Below, piece by piece: positions 45,403-54,534 of a stretch of 64,000 nt of DNA. Origin of the DNA: GCA-2861595 sp035536185 (GTDB taxonomy: Bacteria > Actinomycetota > Acidimicrobiia > Acidimicrobiales > GCA-2861595). The position numbers were made by a program, and so were the translations under genes. The notes below the pieces were generated by a model that worked only from the letters and a program-made list of their open reading frames with translations, did no database searches and was not told the DNA's origin. Position 1 is the stretch's first letter. Each line of letters opens with the position of its first letter. The stretch lies in the NCBI GenBank assembly GCA_035536185.1, contig DATLOM010000008.1, forward strand, positions 62,001 to 126,000, in the 5' to 3' direction.

Positions 45403-46233
45403 ATGAGGGCGCCAGTGTCGTTGGACCCTGCTTCGGCGGCCGGCCTCGTCGTCGTGCTGGCTCTCTACCTGGCCGGCATCAGGCGGCTGTCGGTCCGGGG
45501 CCGGCCTTGGCCTCTCGGTCGCACGGCGGCATTTTGCGGTGGCGTGACGCTGCTGGCGGTGGCCACGCAGTCCGGCCTGGCCGGTGCCGAGGACGAGTTC
45601 TTCAGCGCCCACGTGACCCAGCACGTCCTTCTGGGCATGGCCGCGCCCCTGCTGCTGATCCTGGGGGCTCCTGTCACCCTGGCCCTCCAGGCCCTGGGCG
45701 GACGGTCCAGCCGGGTCGTGCGCCACGCGGTCCACGGTCGTTGGGTGACCACCGCCACTCACCCCGCGGTGGCCGGGATCCTCTTCGGGGCTTCGCTGTT
45801 CGGGCTGTACCTCACGCCGCTGTTCGAGCTGTCGCTCCGCCACGAGGTCGTGCACGGGATGGTCCATCTCCACTTCGTGGCCGTCGGCTGCGCTTTCTTC
45901 TGGGGCGTCCTCGGCATCGACGGAGACCGGGGACGCCTCCCCCACGGCGCCCGGATGCTCGTCGTGCTCCTGCTCGTGCCCTTCCATGCAGTGCTCGGCG
46001 TGGCCATCCTCACCACGCGGGAGCTCCTCGCCGGCGGCTGGTACGGGCGGGTCACGGGCACGACCGAGGCCGTAGCCCTGGCCGACCAGGAGCTCGGTGG
46101 CGGCCTCCTGTGGATCACCGGCGACCTGCTCGGCCTGGTAGCCGCCGGCATCGTGCTGGTCCAGTGGATGCGCCACGACGAGCGCCAGGCCGCCCGCTAC
46201 GACCGGCGCCTGGACAGTCAGGCCGTCACCTAG
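45403..46233 (+). CDS. CtaG-like (caa3-type) cytochrome oxidase assembly protein
   Basis: 276 residues, polytopic. Seven or so hydrophobic segments, with histidine-bearing helices HVTQHVLLGMAAPLLLILGAP, HEVVHGMVHLHFVAVGCAFFW and a VPFHAVLGVAI segment, match the pfam caa3_CtaG family, implicated in CuB insertion or assembly of cytochrome oxidase. The frame is open from 45337, but ATG 45403 has a TACATT box six bases upstream, indicating leaderless translation. It is divergent from ctaE, in keeping with assembly of that oxidase. Confidence 0.88.
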   Translation: MRAPVSLDPASAAGLVVVLALYLAGIRRLSVRGRPWPLGRTAAFCGGVTLLAVATQSGLAGAEDEFFSAHVTQHVLLGMAAPLLLILGAPVTLALQALGGRSSRVVRHAVHGRWVTTATHPAVAGILFGASLFGLYLTPLFELSLRHEVVHGMVHLHFVAVGCAFFWGVLGIDGDRGRLPHGARMLVVLLLVPFHAVLGVAILTTRELLAGGWYGRVTGTTEAVALADQELGGGLLWITGDLLGLVAAGIVLVQWMRHDERQAARYDRRLDSQAVT

Positions 46234-46353
46234 CGGCACGCCGCGAAGCGCACTGGGAACCGAAGCGCCAGGGCCCCGCTTTTTCGCACCAGGTTCAGCC
46301 GAGTAGCTACGAGGCGCCGCTTGGTTGCCGGGGTTTGCTGCTCCGGAGCCGGG

Positions 46354-46359
46354 CACACT
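46354..46359 (+). promoter_or_regulatory. -10-like box CACACT, leaderless start
   Basis: CACACT lies six bases before GTG 46366. No Shine-Dalgarno is visible. Confidence 0.4.
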
Positions 46360-46365
46360 GTCACT

Positions 46366-47205
46366 GTGCTCGAGCGGCTCATCGGCGGCCTGGACTTCGG
46401 GGAGTCGCCGCGCTGGCACGAGGGGCGCCTGTGGTACTCGGACTTCTACCAGCGGGCGGTCTATGCCGTGGCCCGGGACGGGGAGCGGGAGGCGGTTCAC
46501 TCCGGACTGCCCGATCAGCCGTCGGGGCTGGGATGGCTGCCCGACGGAACGCTGCTCGTGGTGTCGATGTGCGACCGGAAGGTGCTCCGCGAGGAGCGAG
46601 GCCAGCTGGTCGAACATGCCGATCTGGCCACCGTTGCGCCCGCGGAGTGCAACGACATGGTCGTCGACGCCGGCGGCAACGCATACGTCGGCAACTTCGG
46701 CTATCACTACATCGGCGGTGGGCGACCGCCCACGGCCGACCTGGCCCTTGTTCGGCCGGACGGTTCGGTGTCGGTCGCGGCTACCGATCTCCACTTTCCG
46801 AACGGGTCGGTGATAACGCCTGACGGGTCCACCCTCATCGTGGGCGAGACCTTCGGCGGCGGCTTCGAAGCCTTCACCATCGCCGACGACGCCACGCTGG
46901 GAGAGCGGCGCCGGTGGGCCGACACGCCCGGGTGCGGCCCCGACGGCTGCACGCTCGATGCCGAGGGCGCCATCTGGTTCGCCGATGCCCTGGGGGCGCA
47001 GGTGATCCGGGTTCTCGAAGGTGGCGAGGTCACCGACAGCATCCCGACGCCCATGGCGAGCTTCGCCTGCATGCTCGGCGGCTACGACGGCCGCACGCTG
47101 TTCGTCCTGTGCGCCCCGGCGTCGATGCCCGAGGAGTTGGCCGGCCGCGCCGGAGGCTTCATCTACACCGTCACCGTCGACATCCCCCACGCCGGCCGGC
47201 CGTGA
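46366..47205 (+). CDS. SMP-30/gluconolactonase/LRE-like protein
   Basis: 279 residues, a six-bladed beta propeller. FGESPRWHEGRLWYSDF is the family's N-terminal signature (metal-binding Glu); ECNDMVVDAGGNAYVGNFGY and FPNGSVITPDGSTLIVGET contain the Asn and Asp metal residues. Members hydrolyse sugar lactones or phosphoesters. GTG 46366 fits the conserved start better than 46321 and has a CACACT box six bases upstream. No sugar pathway genes adjoin it. Confidence 0.88.
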   Translation: MLERLIGGLDFGESPRWHEGRLWYSDFYQRAVYAVARDGEREAVHSGLPDQPSGLGWLPDGTLLVVSMCDRKVLREERGQLVEHADLATVAPAECNDMVVDAGGNAYVGNFGYHYIGGGRPPTADLALVRPDGSVSVAATDLHFPNGSVITPDGSTLIVGETFGGGFEAFTIADDATLGERRRWADTPGCGPDGCTLDAEGAIWFADALGAQVIRVLEGGEVTDSIPTPMASFACMLGGYDGRTLFVLCAPASMPEELAGRAGGFIYTVTVDIPHAGRP

Positions 47206-47397
47206 AGGACGGTCGAGGCGCCGTTACCTGATCAACGGCAAGCCTTGCCCTCGCGCTGGCGCCAGAGCGGCACGTCCGCACCTACGTTGCTGGCCTACGG
47301 AACAGCGTGCTGGGCCAAGCGCGGCGATGTTACCGGCAGGGGAAAGTTCGCCTTTTTTTACAAGGCTTTCTCGCCCGATCGTGTCACACCCCCCTTG

Positions 47398-47403
47398 TAC
47401 GAT
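47398..47403 (+). promoter_or_regulatory. -10-like box TACGAT, leaderless start
   Basis: TACGAT, six bases, then GTG at 47410, the start of the 13E12-like gene. No Shine-Dalgarno. Confidence 0.5.
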
Positions 47404-47409
47404 GTTGGT

Positions 47410-48479
47410 GTGTTGGAGGAGCTGGAAACAGCGATTGACAAGCTGTGCGGGACCGATCCCGCAGTGCTTCGTGACCCGGCGACCATCGTCGAGTTGAACC
47501 GGTTGATGGCCCGTCTGGATGCCGTCAACACCCGCGCCACCGCGTCGTTCGATACCGCGAGGGAGTGGGAGGCCAGTGGAGCCCGCACGGCGGCGGCATG
47601 GATCCGCACCCGCTGTGGGGTCCCGCCGGAACCGCCCGCCGGCGGGTGCGCCTGGGCCGGGCGCTTCGCCACCTGCCCCATGCCGAGGAGGCGTGGCTGG
47701 CGGGAGACATCTGTGACTCACACGTGCTGGGCCTCGATTCCGTACGCACAACCAAGACCGAAGAGCAGTTCGAACGGGACGAGAAGATGCCGGTCGACCA
47801 GGCCCGCAAGCTCACCTTCTCGCAGTTCACCAGGGTCATCGACTACTGGGCTCAGCACGCCGATCCCGATGGCACCGAGGACAAGGCCAAGGACGTCCGT
47901 GACGCTCGTCGTGTGCACCTGTCCCAGAGCCTCCGTGGCATGTGGCACGGGGACCTACTGCTCGACCCGATCACCGGCCAGATCGTCTACGACGAACTGT
48001 CCCGGCTGGAAAAGCAGCTGTTCGAAGCCGAATGGGCCGAACTGCGCCAGCGCCTCGGTGAGGGGACCAGCGTCGAGGACCTGCTCCGTCCCGCCTCCCA
48101 GCGCCGGGCCGACGCCCTGGCCGAGATGGCCAGACGATCACGCACCGCTCCCGGCGACGGGCGCAAGCCCGAGCCGCTGTTCACCGTGCTGGTGGACTAC
48201 GAGACCTTTGCCGGGCGCATCTGCGAGCTGGCCAACGGCACCGTGATCTCCCCCGGCACCCTGGCGGACGTAGGCGTGGCCCAGCGCCTCTTCACCGGCG
48301 CCACCCGCCGAGCCATAGAGGTGCGTGACCGCCAGTGCTTCCACGAGTTCTGCGAGGAGCCCGCGTCAAAGTGCCAGGCCGACCACATCCAGCCCTACAG
48401 CGCCGGCGGCCCCACCACGACCAAGAATGGCCGCATGGCCTGCGGGTTCCACAACCGCGGACGGAACCGGGCCCCGTAG
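47410..48479 (+). pseudogene. 13E12-repeat (DUF222)/HNH endonuclease, frameshifted
   Basis: The first part (47410 to about 47625) encodes the DUF222 N-terminus: EELETAIDKL, RLDAVNTRATASFDT and AAWIRTRCGVPPE. The match then moves to another frame running to 48479, starting ARRRVRLGRALRHLPHAEEAWLAG. A single missing base in the CCGCCCGCCGGCGGG run near 47630-47645 would restore one frame. The C-terminal HNH nuclease is complete (RDRQCFHEFCEEPASKCQADHIQPYSAGG). 13E12 proteins are abundant in actinobacteria and of uncertain role. Either a genuine frameshift or a base-call error. Confidence 0.8.
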
Positions 48480-48523
48480 CGGAGGAACGCGGCAACGAAC
48501 CTTTCTGCCGCTCCTGGCGTTGA

Positions 48524-48680
48524 ATGAGGTGCATGCATGATCTCAGCGCTTGGTTGGAGGACGCTTACGCGCCGTCGTACCGCACGGCGTGCCTGATCCT
48601 GCGCAACCCCAGCGATGCCGAGGAGGCTGTCCAGGAGGCGTTCCTCCGGGCGTGGCGGTTCCGATCGTCCATGCCCGAGG
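48524..48680 (+). pseudogene. Truncated ECF sigma factor (region 2 only)
   Basis: About 52 codons match sigma region 2: LSAWLEDAYAPSYRTACLILR then SDAEEAVQEAFLRAWRFR. Similarity stops after SSMPEG at about 48680, where homology on the opposite strand begins. Region 4 is missing, so no functional sigma factor is made. The frame continues to 48793 but with unrelated residues. Confidence 0.65.
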
Positions 48681-48687
48681 GCGGAAC

Positions 48688-49050
48688 GTCCGCCGTGAAC
48701 ACGACGTCGGCGCGACGGAGAGCCTGCTGCTGGCGCAGCTGCAGCTCCCGCGGCGCTCCCTTGAACGAGGCCAGGGCGTCCATGACGTCGTAGACAAGCG
48801 CCTCGGCCAAGGGGAGGGCCATCGGGGTGTACAGCCACACGGCGGGTGGCGCGCCGAGACCGCCCAGGACCTGGCGGAGCAACTCCGTGTAGCGATTGGC
48901 CGCTTCATCCTCGAACCCGATGTGACGCTCCGGCCCCGGGTACCTCCAACCACACCCGGGTGACCGGGCCGGCATCCATGGTTCGGAGCTGAGGCGCATC
49001 CACCGACGTCGCCAGTGTCGAGGCCCGGTGCTGAACCGCGTCGCCTCTAC
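48688..49050 (-). pseudogene. Glycosyltransferase fragment, frameshifted
   Basis: On the minus strand, GFEDEAANRYTELL, VWLYTPMALPLAEAL, VYDVMDALASFKGAP and RRADVVFTA match the middle of a GT-B glycosyltransferase often found beside UDP-galactopyranose mutase. The sequence just upstream (about 48950-49050) continues the likeness in another frame (VTRVWLEVP), so there is at least one frameshift. It ends abruptly at about 48688, against the sigma fragment. It is non-functional debris. Confidence 0.6.
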
Positions 49051-49097
49051 CCGGCCCTTCGCTGGATCTAACTCGAGCGGTGGGCCGGGCGGTGTCG

Positions 49098-49949
49098 TCA
49101 GCCCCACAGGGGGCTCGGGTAAACGCCCTGGTCCACCAGCACGGCAACGTCCCAGGCCACTCCGTCCACGTCCTCCCGGAAGGTCACCCCGAGGAAACGC
49201 TCGGGCGTCGGCACCACCCGTACAGCCGGGCCACCAGCCCTCATGACGCTCTCGACGGCGTCGCCGATGAGGAGCTCGGCGTCCGGGTGGTTACCCAACT
49301 CGGCACGGAAGCGGGCGAACTCCTCGTCCAAGGCCCGGCAGAAGTCGGGCCTGAAGCCCCAGAGGTTGGCCGAGACCAGCTCTTCGCCGGTCAGCTCCTC
49401 CCCCTCCCGGCACGACAGAGCGCCGTCCACCTGCTGGACGTCGTGCAGCTCCCTGATCGAGGCGAGCAACCCACCCTCCACTACGCATCTGGCCCTGGAA
49501 ACCCCGCCGTTGGGCGACAGCGTGTCGGCCAGCCGGAACCCGACGAGCACGTGGTCCTTGTCATCGTCCCTCAGGGCTCGGCCCAGGAGCTGGAACGACT
49601 TCGTGCCGTAGAAGTCGTCGGCGTTGACCACTCCGAACGGGCCGTCCACCTCCGAACACGCGGACAGCAGGGCATGCCCAGTGCCCATCGGCTTCTTGCG
49701 CCCCATCGGCGGCTGCTCCGCGTAACGCACCTCCACGTGGCGGCCACAACCGGCCTCCACGTGGGGGACGACCGCCGCCCTGCTCTGCTCGGACACCACG
49801 AAGACCACCCTGTCGAAGCCGGCCCGGAGCGAGTCGTAGACCGAATAATCGAAAAGGGTCTCGCCGGAGGGGCCGATGGCGGCCAGTTGCTTCATGCCGC
49901 CGAACCGCGAGCCGACGCCGGCCGCCATCACCACCATCGTCATCGCCAT
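49098..49949 (-). CDS. NDP-sugar pyrophosphorylase-like nucleotidyltransferase
   Basis: 283 residues with a nucleotidyltransferase fold: VVMAAGVGSRFGGMKQL (nucleotide loop; MKQ instead of PKQ), GTGHALLSA and VNADDFYG (metal aspartates). The C-terminal half has NLWGFRPDF. It activates a sugar phosphate with an NTP; sugar and nucleotide are not certain. The frame is open to 50006, but ATG 49949 begins the first strand. It is divergent from galactokinase, which suggests a shared galactose or hexose-1-phosphate route, as inference. Confidence 0.83.
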   Translation of the reverse strand: MAMTMVVMAAGVGSRFGGMKQLAAIGPSGETLFDYSVYDSLRAGFDRVVFVVSEQSRAAVVPHVEAGCGRHVEVRYAEQPPMGRKKPMGTGHALLSACSEVDGPFGVVNADDFYGTKSFQLLGRALRDDDKDHVLVGFRLADTLSPNGGVSRARCVVEGGLLASIRELHDVQQVDGALSCREGEELTGEELVSANLWGFRPDFCRALDEEFARFRAELGNHPDAELLIGDAVESVMRAGGPAVRVVPTPERFLGVTFREDVDGVAWDVAVLVDQGVYPSPLWG

Positions 49950-50023
49950 CGCCGGTCCCTTCCCCTCCTGGCGCCTGGACAAGCCACGGTTGCCCCGGGA
50001 TGGCACGAGGGTAGGGGCGAGCT

Positions 50024-51043
50024 GTGGAGAGCACCCGCGTGCGTGCCGTGGCGCCGGGACGGGTGAACCTCATCGGCGACCACACCGATTACACCGGTGG
50101 CCTCGTGCTCCCAATGGCCATCGACCTGGCCACCACCGTCGTCGGCCGGCGTGGAGGGGCCGGGGTGTTCCTGGACTCGGAAGAGGAGGCCGAGGAGGCT
50201 GTGGTCCCTCTCGGCGTCGGCGAGCCTGCCCGGGCGGAGCCGGCATGGGCCCGCTATGTGGCAGGAATCGTTTCGGTGATCGGGCCGCCCACCGGGTTCG
50301 CCGGACGGGTGTCCACAACCCTTCCCCTCGGCGCCGGCCTCTCGTCCAGCGCCGCCCTCGAGGTCGCCGTAGCCCTCGCCCTGGGGTTCGAGGGATCGGC
50401 GCTCGAGCTGGCGCTGGCCTGCCAGAAAGCCGAGCAGTTGGCCAGTGGCGTGCCCTCGGGCATCATGGATCAGCTCGCCTCCGCAGCCGGTGTCGAAGAC
50501 CACGCTCTGCTCATCGACTGCGAGGCGCTGACGGTTGGCCCGGTGGCCGTGCCCGAAGACGTCGACGTCGTGGTGATCCACTCCGGCGAGCCGCGACGCC
50601 TGGCCGATTCGGCCTATGGCGAGCGCCGCGCACAGTGCGAGGCAGCCGCTGGGTTGATCGGGCCGTTGAGGCGAGCGGCTCTCGACGAGGTGGAGGCCAT
50701 CACCGACCCGCTGGTACGGGCACGTGCCCGCCACGTCGTCACCGAGAACCGGCGGGTCTCAGAGTTCGCCACGGCCCTGGAGGCGCACGACCTCGATGCC
50801 TGCGGCGCCCTGATGGTGGACAGCCATCGGAGTCTCCGAGAGGACTTCGAGGTGTCGACACCGAGGCTCGACTCGATGGTCGAGGAGCTGGTGGCGACCG
50901 CGGGCGTCTACGGCGCCCGTCTCAGCGGAGCCGGCTTCGGAGGCTGCGTGGTGGCCCTGGCCCGGCAAGGGGCCCTGCACCAGGGGTGGCGGGTCAAGGC
51001 ATCCGGTGGAGCCTTCGTGGAGGCACTGGCCCACGAAGATTGA
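50024..51043 (+). CDS. galK: Galactokinase
   Basis: 339 residues. GHMP-kinase motifs are in order: PGRVNLIGDHTDYTGG (galactokinase signature), LPLGAGLSSSAALEVA (ATP loop) and ARLSGAGFGGCVVAL. It phosphorylates galactose to galactose-1-phosphate. The start is GTG at 50024, with TAGGGG exactly six bases upstream and no clear Shine-Dalgarno. No galT or galE is present. The divergent nucleotidyltransferase could be its downstream partner. Confidence 0.92.
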   Translation: MESTRVRAVAPGRVNLIGDHTDYTGGLVLPMAIDLATTVVGRRGGAGVFLDSEEEAEEAVVPLGVGEPARAEPAWARYVAGIVSVIGPPTGFAGRVSTTLPLGAGLSSSAALEVAVALALGFEGSALELALACQKAEQLASGVPSGIMDQLASAAGVEDHALLIDCEALTVGPVAVPEDVDVVVIHSGEPRRLADSAYGERRAQCEAAAGLIGPLRRAALDEVEAITDPLVRARARHVVTENRRVSEFATALEAHDLDACGALMVDSHRSLREDFEVSTPRLDSMVEELVATAGVYGARLSGAGFGGCVVALARQGALHQGWRVKASGGAFVEALAHED

Positions 51044-51153
51044 GCAGGCGGATTTGCGGACAGGAATGGCGACGGGAGTCCCGCCCATCTCCTGTCGCCG
51101 GTCAAGGCACGGCTGGCCACGGGTCAACGAGCAACTTTGTCGAGGAGGTGCGG

Positions 51154-52302
51154 ATGCGAGCGATGGTGTACCGCGGGCCGTACAAGATCCGGGTAGAGGA
51201 GAAGGACCTCCCTCCGATCGAGCACCCCAACGACGCCATCGTGCGGGTGACGCTGGCGGCGATCTGTGGGTCGGACCTCCACCTGTACCACGGCATGGTG
51301 CCGGACACCCGGGTCGGCACGACCTTCGGCCACGAGTTCATAGGCGTGGTGGAGACGGTGGGTTCCTCCGTGCAGAACCTCAAGACGGGCGACCGCGTGA
51401 TGGTGCCGTTCAACGTGTTTTGCGGGTCGTGCTTCTTCTGCGCCCGCGGGCTGTACTCCAACTGCCACAACGTCAACCCCAACGCCACCGCCGTGGGCGG
51501 CATCTACGGCTACTCGCACACCTGCGGCGGCTACGACGGAGGGCAGTCCGAGTTCGTGCGTGTGCCCTTCGCCGATGTCGGGCCCACCATCATCCCCGAC
51601 TGGATGGACGACGAAGACGCGGTCCTGTTGACCGATGCCCTCGCCACCGGCTACTTCGGTGCTCAGCTCGGCGACATCGTGGAAGGCGACGTGGTGGTGG
51701 TGTTCGGCGCCGGCCCGGTCGGCCTCTTCGCAGCCAAGTCGGCCTGGTTGATGGGCGCCGGACGCGTCATCGTCATCGACCACCTGGAGTACCGGCTCGA
51801 CAAGGCACAGACCTTCGCCCACGCAGAGACCTACGACTTCAGTGCGTACGACGACATCGTCGTGCACATGAAGAAGATCACCGATCACCTCGGTGCCGAT
51901 GTCGCCATCGACGCGGTGGGTGCCGAGGCCGAAGGGAGCTTCTTGCAGCACCTCACGGGGGCAAAGCTGAAGATGCAGGCGGGGTCACCGGTGGCCCTCA
52001 ACTGGGCCATCGACTCGGTGCGCAAGGGCGGAACGGTGTCGGTGATGGGGGCGTACGGGCCCATGTTCAGCGCCGTGAAGTTCGGCGACGCCGTGAACAA
52101 GGGGCTGACGCTCCGCATGAACCAGTGCCCGGTGAAGCGGCAGTGGCCCCGGCTCTTCGAACACATCAGGAACGGCTACCTGAAGCCGAGCGAGATCGTG
52201 ACCCACCGCATCCCCCTCGAGGACATCGCCGATGGGTACCGCATCTTCTCGGGAAAGCTCGAGAACTGCATCAAGCCCCTCATCGTTCCCAACGCGGCCT
52301 GA
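51154..52302 (+). CDS. Zinc-dependent alcohol/formaldehyde dehydrogenase-like
   Basis: 382 residues, a medium-chain dehydrogenase. Catalytic zinc residues are in ICGSDLHLYHG and FGHEFIG. The structural zinc cluster C-G-S-C-F-F-C...C is complete. The NAD domain has VVVFGAGPVGL. The closest family is the glutathione-independent formaldehyde dehydrogenase/threonine-dehydrogenase-like group common in soil actinobacteria. ATG 51154 has GAGGAGG upstream; the longer frame is a shadow of galK. It forms an operon with the small gene that follows 14 bases later. Confidence 0.88.
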   Translation: MRAMVYRGPYKIRVEEKDLPPIEHPNDAIVRVTLAAICGSDLHLYHGMVPDTRVGTTFGHEFIGVVETVGSSVQNLKTGDRVMVPFNVFCGSCFFCARGLYSNCHNVNPNATAVGGIYGYSHTCGGYDGGQSEFVRVPFADVGPTIIPDWMDDEDAVLLTDALATGYFGAQLGDIVEGDVVVVFGAGPVGLFAAKSAWLMGAGRVIVIDHLEYRLDKAQTFAHAETYDFSAYDDIVVHMKKITDHLGADVAIDAVGAEAEGSFLQHLTGAKLKMQAGSPVALNWAIDSVRKGGTVSVMGAYGPMFSAVKFGDAVNKGLTLRMNQCPVKRQWPRLFEHIRNGYLKPSEIVTHRIPLEDIADGYRIFSGKLENCIKPLIVPNAA

Positions 52303-52316
52303 GAACGGAGAACACG

Positions 52317-52706
52317 ATGGCGTACACGGCAGAGAAGCCCCGGTTGGCGGAGACGAGCGAGCAGCTCCGCGCCCGCATCCCGGGGTGGGGCGTGGACCTC
52401 GATCCGAAGGACCGTCCGTCGGTGCCGAGGGAGCGGTTCGACCCAACCATGAGCGGTGCGCACTGGGACTTCCCCGAACGCCAGCCGGAGCACGAGCCAC
52501 GGGAGAGGTCGAACGAGCACAAGTTCCTCACGCCGGTGTTCGGCACGGCGTGCCCCCCGAGGGGCGTCTCGGGAATGATGCGCAGGTACGCCTACAACTA
52601 CAGCGAAGCCCGCTCCGCCCACTGGCTGATCCTCATGGTCGCCGACCGTGTGGACGCTCTAGAAAGCCGTCTCCGCTCCCGGGTGACTTCCGCACGTTCT
52701 CGATAG
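52317..52706 (+). CDS. Conserved hypothetical protein next to zinc dehydrogenase
   Basis: 129 residues. MAYTAEKPRLAETSEQLRARIPGWGVDLD and RPSVPRERF, then GAHWDFPERQP and GTACPPRGVSG-M-RR-AYNYSE, form a proline-rich protein ending in a short hydrophobic and then charged helix (HWLILMVADRVDALESRL). I recognise it only as a small protein found beside zinc dehydrogenases of this type. Function is unknown; co-transcription with the dehydrogenase suggests an accessory role. Confidence 0.75.
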   Translation: MAYTAEKPRLAETSEQLRARIPGWGVDLDPKDRPSVPRERFDPTMSGAHWDFPERQPEHEPRERSNEHKFLTPVFGTACPPRGVSGMMRRYAYNYSEARSAHWLILMVADRVDALESRLRSRVTSARSR

Positions 52707-52756
52707 CCAGAGTGTTCGACCTGTTGTGGCGGCATTCCCTTCGACGATGTTGCGCT

Positions 52757-53380
52757 TCACGACCCGATGAGGTCCCCGATGCCGCCGCCGGTGTCCTTCT
52801 GCTTCTGGATAAGGTCGACTGTGAGGGCGCCGGCGAAGGTCAATGCCCGCTGGTCCGAGGTCGCCTGCGGCTCGAACGTGACGGCGTATGAGTCGGCGTC
52901 GGTAACCACCTCGGCGAACAGCCCCCGCCACTGCTTTGTCACCTGGCCGAGGTCCATCCCGGCGGTGTCGACAACCTCGAACTTGCGTGACCGCCAGTCC
53001 TGGGCGCGGATCTCGCCGACTTCGGCGCCGCCGTGGGCGGTCAGCGTGTAGACGGGCTTGCCGACGCGGAGCTTCCGCCCGATCACGCCGATCGTGCGGC
53101 CGTCAGAGTCGCGCACCGTCACCGTCCATTTGAACCACGGCTTCTCGAGCACGAGCACTCGGCGCGCGGACGCGTCGGTCACGGCGAGCGTCGTCGGGAG
53201 CATCGTGTCGATGCTGGTGCCGAGACGGGCCAGCCACGTGAGTGCCGACTGCTTCGCCTGCTCCACCCGCCCGGCGTCGGCGCCCGCCTCGTCGGTGAGC
53301 GTGTACTGGTTCCGCAGCTCGAACACCTTTCTCTTCTGGTGCACGCCGATCCCGCTGCGGCCGTCGAAGAAGTCGGTCAT
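52757..53380 (-). CDS. LURP-one-related/scramblase-like protein
   Basis: About 207 residues. It looks like the LOR/phospholipid-scramblase-related beta barrel: HQKRKVFELRNQYTLTDE at the start, VLVLEKPWFKWTVTVRD, KLRVGKPVYTLTA and RSRKFEVVDTAG, and an extended C-terminal helix (ALTFAGALTVDLIQKQ). Bacterial members have no established role. ATG 53380 and ATG 53392 are both possible; neither has a good Shine-Dalgarno. It is a single-gene unit between unrelated neighbours. Confidence 0.7.
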   Translation of the reverse strand: MTDFFDGRSGIGVHQKRKVFELRNQYTLTDEAGADAGRVEQAKQSALTWLARLGTSIDTMLPTTLAVTDASARRVLVLEKPWFKWTVTVRDSDGRTIGVIGRKLRVGKPVYTLTAHGGAEVGEIRAQDWRSRKFEVVDTAGMDLGQVTKQWRGLFAEVVTDADSYAVTFEPQATSDQRALTFAGALTVDLIQKQKDTGGGIGDLIGS

Positions 53381-53512
53381 GTGCGCGATCATCGCGCACG
53401 CATCGACCCGTGGAGTTCGGGAGTCACTCCGACCCGGCCGTTCGGGGCAGCCCCTGTCGACCTCGGCGTTGTGGCGGAGTTGCCAGGCCGGCGTGCCCAG
53501 GGGCAGCCCACC

Positions 53513-54079
53513 TCAAGCCGTGGCTCGACTGGGCTGGTAACGCAGGGCGACGGCCCCCGACCGGAACTCGTGGCGCCCCACGAGCTCCAGCTCGAGCCGC
53601 TCGCTCAGCCCGGCTAACACCGTCGGCCCGTGGCCCGCCACGATGGGGTGCACGACGAACTCGTACTCGTCGATCAATCCCAGGTCCGCCAAGGCCAGCG
53701 GGAGGGTCACGCCTCCCACGTACAGGCCTGTGCCCGGCTCCCGCTTGAGCTGCTGAACGGCGTTCCCGAGGTCACCCTGGACGAGCTCCGCATTCCAATC
53801 GACCTGGTCCAGGGTGCCCGACACGACGTACTTCTTTGCCCGGTCGATCGTCTGGGCGAAGGGGATCATCCAGTCAGACATCCAGTCAGGCCATGTTCCC
53901 GTCGCGGACTGCCGCCACGCTGCCTCCATCATCTCGTAGGTCACCCGCCCGAAGAGAAGGGCATCGGCCCGTTCCAGCTCCGTGGCGAAATGGCGATGCA
54001 ACTCCTCGTCAGCGATCGGCACCCGGTGGTCGCAACAGCCGTCGAGGGTGACGTTGATCGAGTATCGGAGCGGTCTCAT
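53513..54079 (-). CDS. RibD C-terminal/dihydrofolate-reductase-like protein
   Basis: 188 residues with the RibD_C (DHFR-like) fold: an RPLRYSINVTLDG start, DALLFGRVTYEMM, KKYVVSGTL and GLYVGGVTLPLALADLGLIDEYEF. Stand-alone members are NADPH-dependent reductases of uncertain substrate and are widespread in actinobacteria. The frame opens at 54256, but ATG 54079 has GGAGAG upstream and starts the conserved strand. Confidence 0.85.
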   Translation of the reverse strand: MRPLRYSINVTLDGCCDHRVPIADEELHRHFATELERADALLFGRVTYEMMEAAWRQSATGTWPDWMSDWMIPFAQTIDRAKKYVVSGTLDQVDWNAELVQGDLGNAVQQLKREPGTGLYVGGVTLPLALADLGLIDEYEFVVHPIVAGHGPTVLAGLSERLELELVGRHEFRSGAVALRYQPSRATA

Positions 54080-54492
54080 GGGTTGCTCTCCTTGCTGCGG
54101 TCGCAGGCACTGGCGGACCGTGATCACACCGGCGCCGCCGCCGTGTCTCATCGGTTCCCCGGTCGGAGCTGCTGGGTGGGTGCCCAGGATCGCGCACTCC
54201 GTAGCACCGAAGACCGGCGCCTTCCCCCAAGTGCCGGTCGAGGGCGGCAGCGGCACGGCTGTCGTCCCCGCCGCCAGCGCCCGGAGGCGCGGCCGGGTAG
54301 GACGTTGCCTCTAGTCAAGGGTGACCTACGCCTACTCCGAGCTGTGGCCCGTGCGGCGATTCGGTGCGGCCGTAGGTTCATCGGCGTGATAGACAGCGGC
54401 CCGCGCTATCGGGCGATACCGCGCCGGTGTCGCAACCGAAATCGCCGCGCCGTCAGAACACCGCGACCGCCCACACCGCACCTGCCCGCCCT

Positions 54493-54498
54493 GTACAG
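54493..54498 (+). promoter_or_regulatory. -10-like box TACAGT
   Basis: TACAGT lies 36 bases before the NTF2-like ATG 54535, giving a short leader that includes the GGGGAGG ribosome site. Confidence 0.35.
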
Positions 54499-54534
54499 TG
54501 GATGCCCTCCATCGACGAAGCGGGGAGGCGAACG

